Of a stretch of 64,000 bases of DNA, positions 25,001-32,770 are shown piece after piece; positions within the stretch are counted from its first letter, which is position 1, and the number at the start of each line of letters is the position of its first letter. The notes beneath the pieces are model-generated. The model was given only the letters and a program-made list of their open reading frames with translations, was not told where the DNA came from and did not search any database. The translations under genes were made by a program, and so were the position numbers. Where the stretch lies: the NCBI GenBank assembly GCA_046703825.1, contig JBJKSO010000087.1, forward strand, positions 71,514 to 135,513, written 5' to 3'. Source of the stretch: JBJKSO01 sp046703825 (GTDB taxonomy: Bacteria > Chloroflexota > Dormibacteria > Aeolococcales > Bog-877).

Positions 25001-26524
25001 ATGCCGATACCCCGGACCGTCCGGCCTGCTACCTTCACAAGGAGCGTGAAAGGCCCCGATTCCCACTCCGACCGCTTTGACCTCGTGGTAATCGGCTCTG
25101 GCCCCGCGGGTGAGAAGGGTGCCGCGCAAGCCGCCTACCACGGTTACAGCGTCGCGGTGGTGGAGCGTCGCCGTCCCCCGCGCCGAGGCACCGTCCTGAC
25201 GGCCGGCGGCGTTCCGGTCAAGGCGCTTCGGGACACGGCCATCTACCTAAGCGGCTGGGCGCGTCGGGAGACCTACGGGGTGGGTATCAGCCTCGCTCCC
25301 GAGCTGGTGATGGACCGGCTCCGCTCACGCACTGGCGAAGTCATGGCGGGCATGGCCGAGTCGCTGCGGCGCAATCTGGATCGTCACGGCGTGGAGTCGA
25401 TACGCGGGGAGGCCAGGCTCGGCCCGGATCGCACCGTGGTCGTAGCCGGGGGGCGAAACGGGCCGCGGGTCCTGCACGCCGGAGTCATCCTGCTGGCGAC
25501 CGGTTCCCACCCCCACCATCCCCCCGAGGTGCCCTTTGGGGATCCGGATGTCCACGACTCGGACACCATCCTGATGCTGGAACGCGTCCCCGAACACATG
25601 GTGGTGGTGGGCGGCGGACCCGTGGGCTGCGAGTACGCCTCGATCTTCGCCGCCCTCGGCGCCAGCGTCACTCAGATCGACCGTGGCCCGCGCCTGCTGC
25701 CGATGCTCGATTCCGAGATCTCCCGGGCCTTGGCGCAGATCCTGGCCGATGCGGGGGTACGCGTGATGTTGTCCAGCCAGGTGGACGCCATCCAGCGCAA
25801 GAGTGGAGCCCTGCAGGTGTCCGTCGGCGGTGAGGTGCTGCGGCCGCAGGTGGTCGTTCACGCCGCGGGGCGCGCTGGCAACGTGGAGGGGCTGGCGCTG
25901 GAGGCCGCAGGTGTCACCTGCGATCCGCGCGGTCGGGTGCGGGTCGACACCAACTTTCAAACCACCGCACCCGGGATCTACGCCGCCGGCGACGTGATCG
26001 GCCCGCCCGGACTCGCCTCGGTTGCCATGGAGCAGGCACGCGTAGCCATGTGCAAGGCCTTCGGGATCCCCTTCAAGGATTCGGTGGACGCCATGACTCC
26101 GGCGGGGATCTACACGCTGCCGGAAGCGGCGCAGGTGGGATCGACCGAGGATGCTGCCCGCGCCGCCGGTGAGGATGTCGAGACCGGGCGGGCGTACTTT
26201 GCCACCAACGCCCGGGCCCGGATCGCGGGCTCGACGGAAGGGCTGGTGAAGCTCGTCTTCCGCGCGACCGACCGGCGCCTGGTGGGGGCACACATTCTCG
26301 GCGAGGAGGCCACCGAGCTCATTCACGTGGCCCAAGCGGTGCTGCACAAGGGCGGCACGGTCAACGAGTTCATTGACACCACATTCAACTTCCCCACGCG
26401 GGCTGACGCGTTCAAGTACGCGGCCTACGATGGGCTGGAGCGACTCGATCGACGGGACGCGACTGGCGCCCCCGCCCGGGCGCTGCCGAGGGCGGGCGCT
26501 CCCCTTGGCCGCACCGCCCTTTGA
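25001..26524 (+). CDS. sthA: Si-specific NAD(P)+ transhydrogenase-like flavoprotein
   Basis: The 507-residue protein belongs to the pyridine nucleotide-disulfide oxidoreductase family. It has the FAD motif VVIGSGPAGEKGA, the NAD motif VVVGGGPVGCEYAS and the C-terminal dimerisation domain. The ending EFIDTTFNFPTRADAFKYAA is typical of SthA, which moves hydride between NADPH and NAD+. The region that holds the redox Cys in relatives reads RGTVLTAGGVPVKALR, with no Cys, so it cannot be a dihydrolipoamide dehydrogenase. The start is uncertain: ATG 25001 or GTG 25046 (AAGGAG only one base away). Confidence 0.85.
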   Translation: MPIPRTVRPATFTRSVKGPDSHSDRFDLVVIGSGPAGEKGAAQAAYHGYSVAVVERRRPPRRGTVLTAGGVPVKALRDTAIYLSGWARRETYGVGISLAPELVMDRLRSRTGEVMAGMAESLRRNLDRHGVESIRGEARLGPDRTVVVAGGRNGPRVLHAGVILLATGSHPHHPPEVPFGDPDVHDSDTILMLERVPEHMVVVGGGPVGCEYASIFAALGASVTQIDRGPRLLPMLDSEISRALAQILADAGVRVMLSSQVDAIQRKSGALQVSVGGEVLRPQVVVHAAGRAGNVEGLALEAAGVTCDPRGRVRVDTNFQTTAPGIYAAGDVIGPPGLASVAMEQARVAMCKAFGIPFKDSVDAMTPAGIYTLPEAAQVGSTEDAARAAGEDVETGRAYFATNARARIAGSTEGLVKLVFRATDRRLVGAHILGEEATELIHVAQAVLHKGGTVNEFIDTTFNFPTRADAFKYAAYDGLERLDRRDATGAPARALPRAGAPLGRTAL

Positions 26525-26619
26525 GATTGCCCACTCAGGTGAGCAGTCGAGACCATGAGGCGACGGTTGCTCCCAGGTCCGGGGAGGGCGCCGACGGGCT
26601 CTGCCGTCGCCGAGCCCCT

Positions 26620-27183
26620 CTAGAAGATGAACGGGACGAGCATCTTGGTGCGCTGTCGGTAGGCTGGATAGCCCTCAGGAAATAGCCCCGACAGGTTTCT
26701 CTCTTCGATGAAGGCGCTGTAGACGAAATACGCGCCAGCCAGCCCCAGCACCAGCAGCCATTCAAGGCTGGCCGCGATCGCTGTCCCCAGCAGCGCCAGC
26801 AGGATCCCTGAATAGATCGGGTGCCGCACCAATCTGTAGGGTCCGCTGGTGACCAAGGTTGGCTCCTGCTTCAAGGTAGTCGGCATGCCCCAGTTCTCGC
26901 CCATGTGCACCCGCGCCCACACCGCCGTCCCGAGCCCCAGCACGAACAGGGTCAATCCCGCCCCCACCGCGTAGCCATTGGCTGAGCTCCCCAGCAGATC
27001 CACCCGGGTGCCGAGAAGGTGCACGCGAAACAGCACGATGGCTGCGATCCAGACCGCCGCCCGGGCTGCCCAGAGCCACCGGTCTTGACCTCGCGCCGAC
27101 GGCTTGGCCCCGAATGCAGAGACCAACCAATAGATCCAGAAGAGACCCCAGCCGGCCGCTAGGGCAGCATCAACCGGAGCCAA
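26620..27183 (-). CDS. Isoprenylcysteine carboxyl methyltransferase (ICMT)-family membrane protein
   Basis: This 187-residue protein has five hydrophobic segments and the C-terminal ICMT/phospholipid methyltransferase signature: SGPYRLVRHPIYSG, then FIEERNLSGLFPEGYPAYRQ. Bacterial members methylate small lipids or unknown substrates with SAM. The start is TTG 27183 after GAGGGGG and overlaps the end of the VOC gene by 14 nt, so they are probably co-translated. Confidence 0.85.
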   Translation of the reverse strand: MAPVDAALAAGWGLFWIYWLVSAFGAKPSARGQDRWLWAARAAVWIAAIVLFRVHLLGTRVDLLGSSANGYAVGAGLTLFVLGLGTAVWARVHMGENWGMPTTLKQEPTLVTSGPYRLVRHPIYSGILLALLGTAIAASLEWLLVLGLAGAYFVYSAFIEERNLSGLFPEGYPAYRQRTKMLVPFIF

Positions 27184-27634
27184 CTCGCCGCCCCCTCGAG
27201 GTGCTGGCTAGCGACACGGCGACCTCGCCGAGGCGGCGGTCATCCATCTTGTCAAGACACAGGCAGAAGACGTGCCCGGCCGGGTCGCGCATGACTTGCA
27301 CGTGCGCCTGCGGCTGGTGCTCAACCAGTTCTGCCCCAAGGGCGGTGGCGTCCTGGACGGCGGCCTCCAGATCGGTCACCCGGAAGTCCAAGTGCATCAT
27401 GGGTCGTTGCGCGCCAGGTGCTGGGGGCCAGACCGGCGGGGTGTACCCGGGCGCGTCTTGGAAGACCAGGTAGGTGGACTCCTGGGGCGGTTTTAGGACC
27501 ACCAGCCCCGCCTGCTGCTCCACAACCGGCCACCCCAGTAGCTCGGAGTAGAAGCTTGCCAGCTCCACCGGATCCGGGGCCTCGACGGCCAGCCCCCACC
27601 ATTGGTCTCTGGTCCGCCCTCGCACCGGCACCAT
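27170..27634 (-). CDS. VOC (glyoxalase/bleomycin-resistance) superfamily protein
   Basis: This 154-residue protein has two beta-alpha-beta-beta-beta modules (DQWWGLAVEAPDPVELASFY and MMHLDFRVTDLEAAVQDATA). Candidate metal ligands are His in the second module and Glu/Asp in the first, but no specific subfamily stands out. It lies 22 nt downstream of the MFS gene and overlaps the ICMT-like gene, forming a three-gene run. Substrate is not predictable. Confidence 0.8.
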   Translation of the reverse strand: MVPVRGRTRDQWWGLAVEAPDPVELASFYSELLGWPVVEQQAGLVVLKPPQESTYLVFQDAPGYTPPVWPPAPGAQRPMMHLDFRVTDLEAAVQDATALGAELVEHQPQAHVQVMRDPAGHVFCLCLDKMDDRRLGEVAVSLASTSRGRRVGSG

Positions 27635-27656
27635 GGTAGCCCGGCGGCGGTCAGGG

Positions 27657-29105
27657 TCAAGAAGCGTGCACGCCTAAAGATTTGGTGACATCGGCCCTCG
27701 GCCCGCCTCGTCCGCCCACGGTACTGGTCCACCACCAAGCGCCGGCCGCGGCCGTCACGACCGCGACCGAGCCGGCAATCCCCATCGTGACTCGCGAACC
27801 CCAAGCCTGCTCGGCGGCGCCGGTGCAAAGGCTTCCGAGCGGGGTGGCACCTATGAAGACCCAGAGGTAGAGGGACATCACTCGGCTCAGCAGAGGGCCC
27901 GGCGTGAACGTGAGGATGGCACTGCTGGACATGGCGCTGTAGACGGCAAGCCCCCCGCCGGCCACGGCCAGCAGCGCCATCGCGGGCCACAGCCCCTCGA
28001 CTTGTCCCGCCAACGCCAGGAACACTCCGAAGAGGCCGCATCCGACCAAGAGAGTTCGGATGGAGACGCGGCTCATGTATGCCACCACCAGCGCGCCGAC
28101 CAAAGCCCCGGCCCCGAGCGACGCACTGAGCAGACCAAACCCGCTCGCTCCCACATGAAGGCCGGTGCGAGCCAGGGCGGTGATCATTACAGTGAGGTTC
28201 CAGGAAAAGACACAGATGAAGCCCATCAGCGCGATGGCCAGCCGCACTTCGGAGGAGTGCCGTACGTATCCAATCGCCTCCGTCACCCCCCTCAGAACGC
28301 CGGCCACCGCACCGACCCTGGGCGGGTTGGTGTGCAGCGCCTCGCGACGCATCAGGAGCAGGGCGCCGACCATAACCAGATAGGAAGCCGCGTTGAGGTC
28401 GAAGCAGGCGGCAGTACCGACTGTGGCGATCAGACCGCCGGCTAGCGCAGGGCCGATCACCCGGGCGCCGTTGTTCACCATTGAGTTGAGCGCTACCGCG
28501 TTGGGCATTCTCCGCTTCCCCACCATCTCCGGAACGAAGGCCTGGCGGGTCGGCCCGTCCACAACCGTGATCACGCCGAAGACCGCGACCACAACAAAGA
28601 CCTCCCAGACCCGGGCCAGGTGGAGCCCAACGATCAAGCCCAATCCGGCTGCGGTAAGGGCGAACGCGCTCTGGGTCACGACCAGGACTTGATGCTTGGG
28701 CCAGCGGTCGCCGACGACACCGCCGAAAGGCTGGAGCAAAGTGCTTGGCAGGTACTGCGCGGTGAGCAATAGGCCCAGCATCACCGGCGAGTGGGTCAGC
28801 TCCAGGATCAGCCACGCCTGGGCTGTCGACTGCAGCCAAGTCCCGGTGACCGAGATAGTCTGCCCGCTGAAGAAGAGCCGGTAGTTGAAGTTGCCTAGAG
28901 CATCGAAGGTCCGGGAAGCCGCCGCGCGGCGAGCCGTGCCGCCTCTGGCACCAGCCCCGCCAAGCGACCGCGACCCACCGGATAGCAACCCCCGGGCTCG
29001 GCCCGAGACCGATCGCCAGCCCTCCTCCCTGGTCCGCGCGCGGACCGCGGCGGCCGCCGCGCCTGCTCTGCGCCGACCGCGCCGTGCCCTGTCAAAAAGG
29101 GTCAA
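27657..29105 (-). CDS. MFS transporter (MFS_3/enterobactin-exporter-like)
   Basis: About 12 hydrophobic segments follow an unusual Arg/Ala/Gly-rich N-terminus. The transporter proper begins near FDALGNFNYRLFFSGQTIS, a typical opening for this subfamily, and GVVGDRWPKHQVLVV is the loop 2-3 motif. TTG 29105 opens the frame but has no ribosome-binding site, and the first about 65 residues may not be translated. First gene of the MFS-VOC-ICMT run. The exported substrate is unknown. Confidence 0.85.
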   Translation of the reverse strand: MTLFDRARRGRRRAGAAAAAVRARTREEGWRSVSGRARGLLSGGSRSLGGAGARGGTARRAAASRTFDALGNFNYRLFFSGQTISVTGTWLQSTAQAWLILELTHSPVMLGLLLTAQYLPSTLLQPFGGVVGDRWPKHQVLVVTQSAFALTAAGLGLIVGLHLARVWEVFVVVAVFGVITVVDGPTRQAFVPEMVGKRRMPNAVALNSMVNNGARVIGPALAGGLIATVGTAACFDLNAASYLVMVGALLLMRREALHTNPPRVGAVAGVLRGVTEAIGYVRHSSEVRLAIALMGFICVFSWNLTVMITALARTGLHVGASGFGLLSASLGAGALVGALVVAYMSRVSIRTLLVGCGLFGVFLALAGQVEGLWPAMALLAVAGGGLAVYSAMSSSAILTFTPGPLLSRVMSLYLWVFIGATPLGSLCTGAAEQAWGSRVTMGIAGSVAVVTAAAGAWWWTSTVGGRGGPRADVTKSLGVHAS

Positions 29106-29399
29106 ACCGCGCCAACGGCCTCAACAGGCGACCCAGGGCCTCCTTGCTCTCCAACGCCACGGCGGTTAGTGCCGTAGCAGGATTCCGGGCCCCGATCAGG
29201 TCGACTGTCGACACGCTCCACGACCCTAGGGTAGGGCGATACCTCCCGCGCCGGGTACTTCTGGCGCGCCCTGAGGGACCTCCAGCCGCCTCGACTCAGC
29301 TCCGGCTCTTCTTCCTCGCTGAAAGAGCACGCACACCCCTTTTCTCCCCAGGGAGGTCGCGTCGGCGGTCCGGGGGGTTCGATGCGCCTATCAGGCGGG

Positions 29400-29873
29400 C
29401 TAGGCGGTACGACTCCAGATGTCCTGACACGCCTCGCAAGTGGACTCGGGAATCCATCCGAGCCGGATCAGGGCGGCGAACAAGCGGCAGCCCACGCAGA
29501 ACCCGAGCGCGGACTCCAGACTGGCGGCGGCGGCGAGCAAGCCGAGCAGCAAGTAGGTACCCGTAGCCTGGTGAAGGCCGAAGAAGAGGAAGGTGCCGAC
29601 AGTGGTCAAGACGGCACCGATCGCTTGGGCGAACCGCTTCGGAGGCCCCGCGACCAGCTTTGGCGGGCCAAGCCTGGGGGCGACGAGACGCGTCGCGATC
29701 TGGCCCAAGGGGCTGAGGGTGGGGCCGGCCGCCACGCGGGCCAGAAACCCGTACGCCAAGACCGCCACCATCCACGGTTGCCGCAACCCTATGGCCAAGA
29801 TGGCCAAAACAGCAACAACCCCCGCAACGGTTCTCGACGCGCGCTCGTTGACCGGGTTCGGGAACGTCAGCAC
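29400..29873 (-). CDS. DUF4395 family membrane protein
   Basis: This 157-residue protein begins NPVNERASRTVAGVVA, the DUF4395 signature, and has four hydrophobic segments. The end carries two Cys pairs (GFCVGCRLF and STCEACQDIW), matching family members often found near thioredoxin-type genes. The function is unknown. GTG 29873 has no obvious ribosome-binding site, and TTGACA upstream on the minus strand (near 29905) may be its -35. Confidence 0.8.
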   Translation of the reverse strand: MLTFPNPVNERASRTVAGVVAVLAILAIGLRQPWMVAVLAYGFLARVAAGPTLSPLGQIATRLVAPRLGPPKLVAGPPKRFAQAIGAVLTTVGTFLFFGLHQATGTYLLLGLLAAAASLESALGFCVGCRLFAALIRLGWIPESTCEACQDIWSRTA

Positions 29874-30005
29874 GCCGCTATCTTGACCGGTTCTAGCCAG
29901 CTGTTGTCAACAATCTGGTATCGTCTGTGCCCGGGGCGGTGGAGCTGCTATATAGCGCCCTTGGCCGGGTTGCCCGCCCTCTGCAGCGCCGCCCTCTATC
30001 GCGGG

Positions 30006-30038
30006 GAGCGGCCCCACGCTCCAAACTGGGGGCCGCTC
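30006..30038 (-). terminator. Stable hairpin in the 331-bp gap between DUF4395 and the solute-binding protein gene
   Basis: GAGCGGCCCC (30006-30015) and GGGGCCGCTC (30029-30038) pair perfectly over 10 bp with a 13-nt loop. It lies downstream of the solute-binding protein gene (minus strand) with no T-tract, so it may stabilise an mRNA 3' end or act as a weak terminator. Apart from this and the hairpin at 30111-30140, the gap 29874-30204 shows no gene. Confidence 0.4.
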
Positions 30039-30110
30039 CTCTTTGCCAGCTTCCAAACGTCACTCCCACGCCTCCGCCTCAGCCTGAAGAGTGGGCCGGC
30101 TAGGCCTGCA

Positions 30111-30140
30111 GAGGACCCCGCCATCTGCGGCGGGATCCTC
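30111..30140 (-). terminator. 12-bp hairpin downstream of the solute-binding protein gene
   Basis: On the minus strand GAGGATCCCGCC pairs with GGCGGGGTCCTC, including one U-G pair, around a 6-nt loop. On the plus strand the same pair is a C-A mismatch, so the structure is better in the minus transcript. It starts 65 nt after the solute-binding protein stop. The lack of a U-tract makes it a 3'-stabilising hairpin or factor-dependent end rather than a classic terminator. Confidence 0.45.
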
Positions 30141-30204
30141 CGAGCCGGCGGACCACTTCCGCGTACCAGGGGCGGCCCGAAACCCCTTGGCTGCTCTCTC
30201 GAGG

Positions 30205-32016
30205 TCAGCTAGCGGCGAGGGTCCAACTCTGTGGATAGAGGTTGAGATTCGGGTCCTGGGGCAAGGCACCCTTCAGGCGTGGGCTGATCACCGAGACCTG
30301 ATATGGATAGTTGGGCTCCCACAAGGCTGGCAATTGCAGTGCCGCGTAAGCGCCCACCGCCTGAATCGCGGAGGTCGCAGAGCTTGTATCGGCCGTGTTG
30401 ATCAACTGATCCATCTTGGCGCTGCTGTACCCGCCGGCGTTGGTACCTCCCCCTGTCGCGAACCACTGAGTACCGATTGGAAGGTACTCGGGCGAATACG
30501 TCGGAGTGGAGCCGATCTCGCCGAAGTTACCCATCTCCCATTTGCAGCCCTCCCCTCCTCCGCTGCACGGAAACAGATCCGAGAAGATTGCGCCAACTGA
30601 GTCTTGGCGCAGCGTGACACGGATGCCCGCCTTGGCCCAGGACGATTGCATGGCCTCCACCTCGGCGGTGAATGCCGCCGAACCGGTCGCAACCAACTCC
30701 GTGAAGTTCAGCTGGGCCCCTTGGGCGATCCCTGCCCCGCACTCGCCCGCTCCCGTGCCGGCCTTGCTGCAGGTATCCACCCCGTTCGGGCGTACCGACC
30801 AGCCGTGGTTCTCGAGCAGCTTCTTTGCTCCCGAGACCGAGTACGGGTATGGGTTCTGCTTACCGATCTTGGCTATGTATGGGTTGGGCGGATTGCTGGG
30901 AATGGGGCCATAAGTTGGGAAGGCAAAGCCGTGGTAGATGTCCTTGGCAATCTGTGGTTGGTTGATCAGCTTCTGCATGGCGATGCGCATATACAGCTGC
31001 CTGAAGATCGGTCCCACCGTTGGGTTGGTGAAGTTGAGGAAGAAGGAGTTGAAGCCGAAGTCAACCCATGGCACGACTTTGTAACCGCGAGACGTGAAGT
31101 ACTTCTGCTGTGACACGTCTTCGATGGGGAGGTACCCGTAATCCAGCTGACCTGAGCGCAGGGCATCGAACTCGGCGGTGTCGCTCGTAAAGGGAAGCTC
31201 TTCAAACTTGCTGAGCTTCGGCTTGTCCGGGCCGGTGTACTTCGGGTTGGGCACGTACGTGGCCGCTCCCGTCGCCGCGTCGAAAGACTGCAGAGTCCAA
31301 GACCCGTCAACCGTCTTCCACAGTGGATTGGATGCGTAGGTGGACAGGTCTTGAGATTGGCTGTTCAGAAAGCTGTAGACAGCCTGAGCACCCGCCGGCG
31401 TGGAGTCGTAGTTCCCGACCGCACCGGAGGTGGACGTTCGGTCCCACGTCTGTTGCGGCACCGGCCAGATCTGACTCAGTTGGTTGTAAAGAATCCATTG
31501 GCGGCTGTATGGCTGGTTGAACGTCAGCGAGAACTGATAGGGGGAGCTCGCGGGAAAGCTCATTGAGACTATGTCGTCGGGAATGCTGCCGGCTGCATAG
31601 GAGTAGAAGTTGTGCTTCTCAGCGAAGAAGATGTTCATCCACAACTCCACATCGCGGTTAGTCACGGGTTGGCCGTCAGACCAGCGGAAGTCGCGCTTCA
31701 AGGTTACGGTCACGGTCTTGCCGCCGTTGGAGTAGACCGGCGGCTTGCCGACGCTCTGCTGGAAGTTGATGGTGGGGCTCAAGCCATGACCGAACCAATA
31801 CAGAGGACGCCACAAAAACGGCCAAACCTGGAACAGGTCCACGTTATTCCCAACCGAGCCGCTCGCGAAGGGAAATATGTAGTTGGGAGTGATTCCTTGG
31901 GGCAGAGCAAACGTTGCGGTGCCCCCAGACGCCCGGTGCTTGGCGAGGACCGTACCACCGCCGGCGGTAGTGAGCACGACCGCCGCCAACAGAGCAGCAA
32001 ACAACCTAGCCTTCAT
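30205..32016 (-). CDS. ABC transporter substrate-binding protein, family 5 (peptide/oligopeptide type)
   Basis: This 603-residue exported protein has a signal peptide (hydrophobic residues 5-24, AKHRA after it). Family SBP_bac_5 blocks include VTVTLKRDFRWSDGQPVTNRDVELW near residue 110 and GSIPDDIVSM. Members bind di/oligopeptides, nickel chelates or sugars. No permease or ATPase gene is within the window, so it is an orphan unless its partners are far away. ATG 32016 has a GGGGAAGGGG purine tract upstream, and a -10 TATACT lies just before it. Two hairpins follow its stop. Confidence 0.9.
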   Translation of the reverse strand: MKARLFAALLAAVVLTTAGGGTVLAKHRASGGTATFALPQGITPNYIFPFASGSVGNNVDLFQVWPFLWRPLYWFGHGLSPTINFQQSVGKPPVYSNGGKTVTVTLKRDFRWSDGQPVTNRDVELWMNIFFAEKHNFYSYAAGSIPDDIVSMSFPASSPYQFSLTFNQPYSRQWILYNQLSQIWPVPQQTWDRTSTSGAVGNYDSTPAGAQAVYSFLNSQSQDLSTYASNPLWKTVDGSWTLQSFDAATGAATYVPNPKYTGPDKPKLSKFEELPFTSDTAEFDALRSGQLDYGYLPIEDVSQQKYFTSRGYKVVPWVDFGFNSFFLNFTNPTVGPIFRQLYMRIAMQKLINQPQIAKDIYHGFAFPTYGPIPSNPPNPYIAKIGKQNPYPYSVSGAKKLLENHGWSVRPNGVDTCSKAGTGAGECGAGIAQGAQLNFTELVATGSAAFTAEVEAMQSSWAKAGIRVTLRQDSVGAIFSDLFPCSGGGEGCKWEMGNFGEIGSTPTYSPEYLPIGTQWFATGGGTNAGGYSSAKMDQLINTADTSSATSAIQAVGAYAALQLPALWEPNYPYQVSVISPRLKGALPQDPNLNLYPQSWTLAAS

Positions 32017-32046
32017 AGGCCGTCCCCTTCCCCCCCAAGTATAAAC

Positions 32047-32086
32047 CGGGCCCGCGGGGCCCGGGCTGGCACGCCGGCGGCGTGCC
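32047..32086. repeat. Two tandem GC-rich perfect palindromes upstream of the solute-binding protein gene
   Basis: Palindrome 1 (32047-32065) has arms CCGGGCCC/GGGCCCGG around GCG. Palindrome 2 (32068-32086) has arms GGCACGCCG/CGGCGTGCC around one base. On the minus strand the second-read hairpin is followed by TTTATACTT, so it could end transcription arriving from 32333-32602, act as an operator for the solute-binding protein promoter, or both. Confidence 0.45.
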
Positions 32087-32332
32087 TGGTAGCAGCGCTG
32101 CGTATGCTAGCCGCGGAAAAGAGGAGAGTCAATCGCCCATCAGGGTGACTTCTCCAATCCAATCGGCTAAAAAAACCTATCCGAGCCGATCCCTTGGGGG
32201 AGGGCGCCCTGCCGAGGTAGTAGGATCTCCCGACCGCCCAAGGCGCGACAGTCATCCAGGACTGCTCCGGCCTCGCTGGAGGTTGGATTTTCGGGAGGTC
32301 CCGCGTCAGGACCGTCCTTGGGCCTCACCGAG

Positions 32333-32602
32333 CTAGCCCACGCCCAGGCTGGCGGCGAAGACGTAGGGGTCTAGTTGGCGGGTCGGCTTGCCTACCAGGT
32401 AGTTGAAGGGATCGCCGATGCTCCCGGGGCAGCAGCGGTCCTCTCTCAGTTGGCCCGATGGCGCCACCTCGACGCGAAGCGTTTACTCGGCCGGCGGAAC
32501 GAAGCTGGTCATCCACAACCGGACAACCAGCAAAGCTCGCTCCCGCCAATCCCGCCCTCCGGAACAGGGGCACGATGGCCGGAACGCTGAGACGCATTCA
32601 AA
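32333..32602 (-). pseudogene. Possible degenerate ORF interrupted by an in-frame TAA
   Basis: In one minus frame, codons run from 32602 to TAG 32333-32335 with a single internal stop TAA at 32483-32485. The reading before the stop is RALLVVRLWMTSFVPPAE; after it come TLRVEVAPSGQLREDRCC, PGSIGDPFNYLVGKPTRQ and LDPYVFAASLGVG. Composition looks protein-like on both sides of the stop, which suggests a broken gene downstream of the Mo-oxidoreductase. I do not recognise the family. The rest of 32087-32770 shows no convincing gene. Confidence 0.25.
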
Positions 32603-32770
32603 TCAGCGGCTGGCGATGAGCGAGGGAAGCAAGCGGCGCCGCCCGCCCAAGTCAGCAGCGCAAACTCGCCTTGTCCAGCCCTCGTCAGTCACCACCCGAG
32701 TTTTGTGGCCGCGCTGCGTTCGGTGGAACCTGCACTCGCAGCGGCACGGCGACCCAAAGGATCGCGAGCG

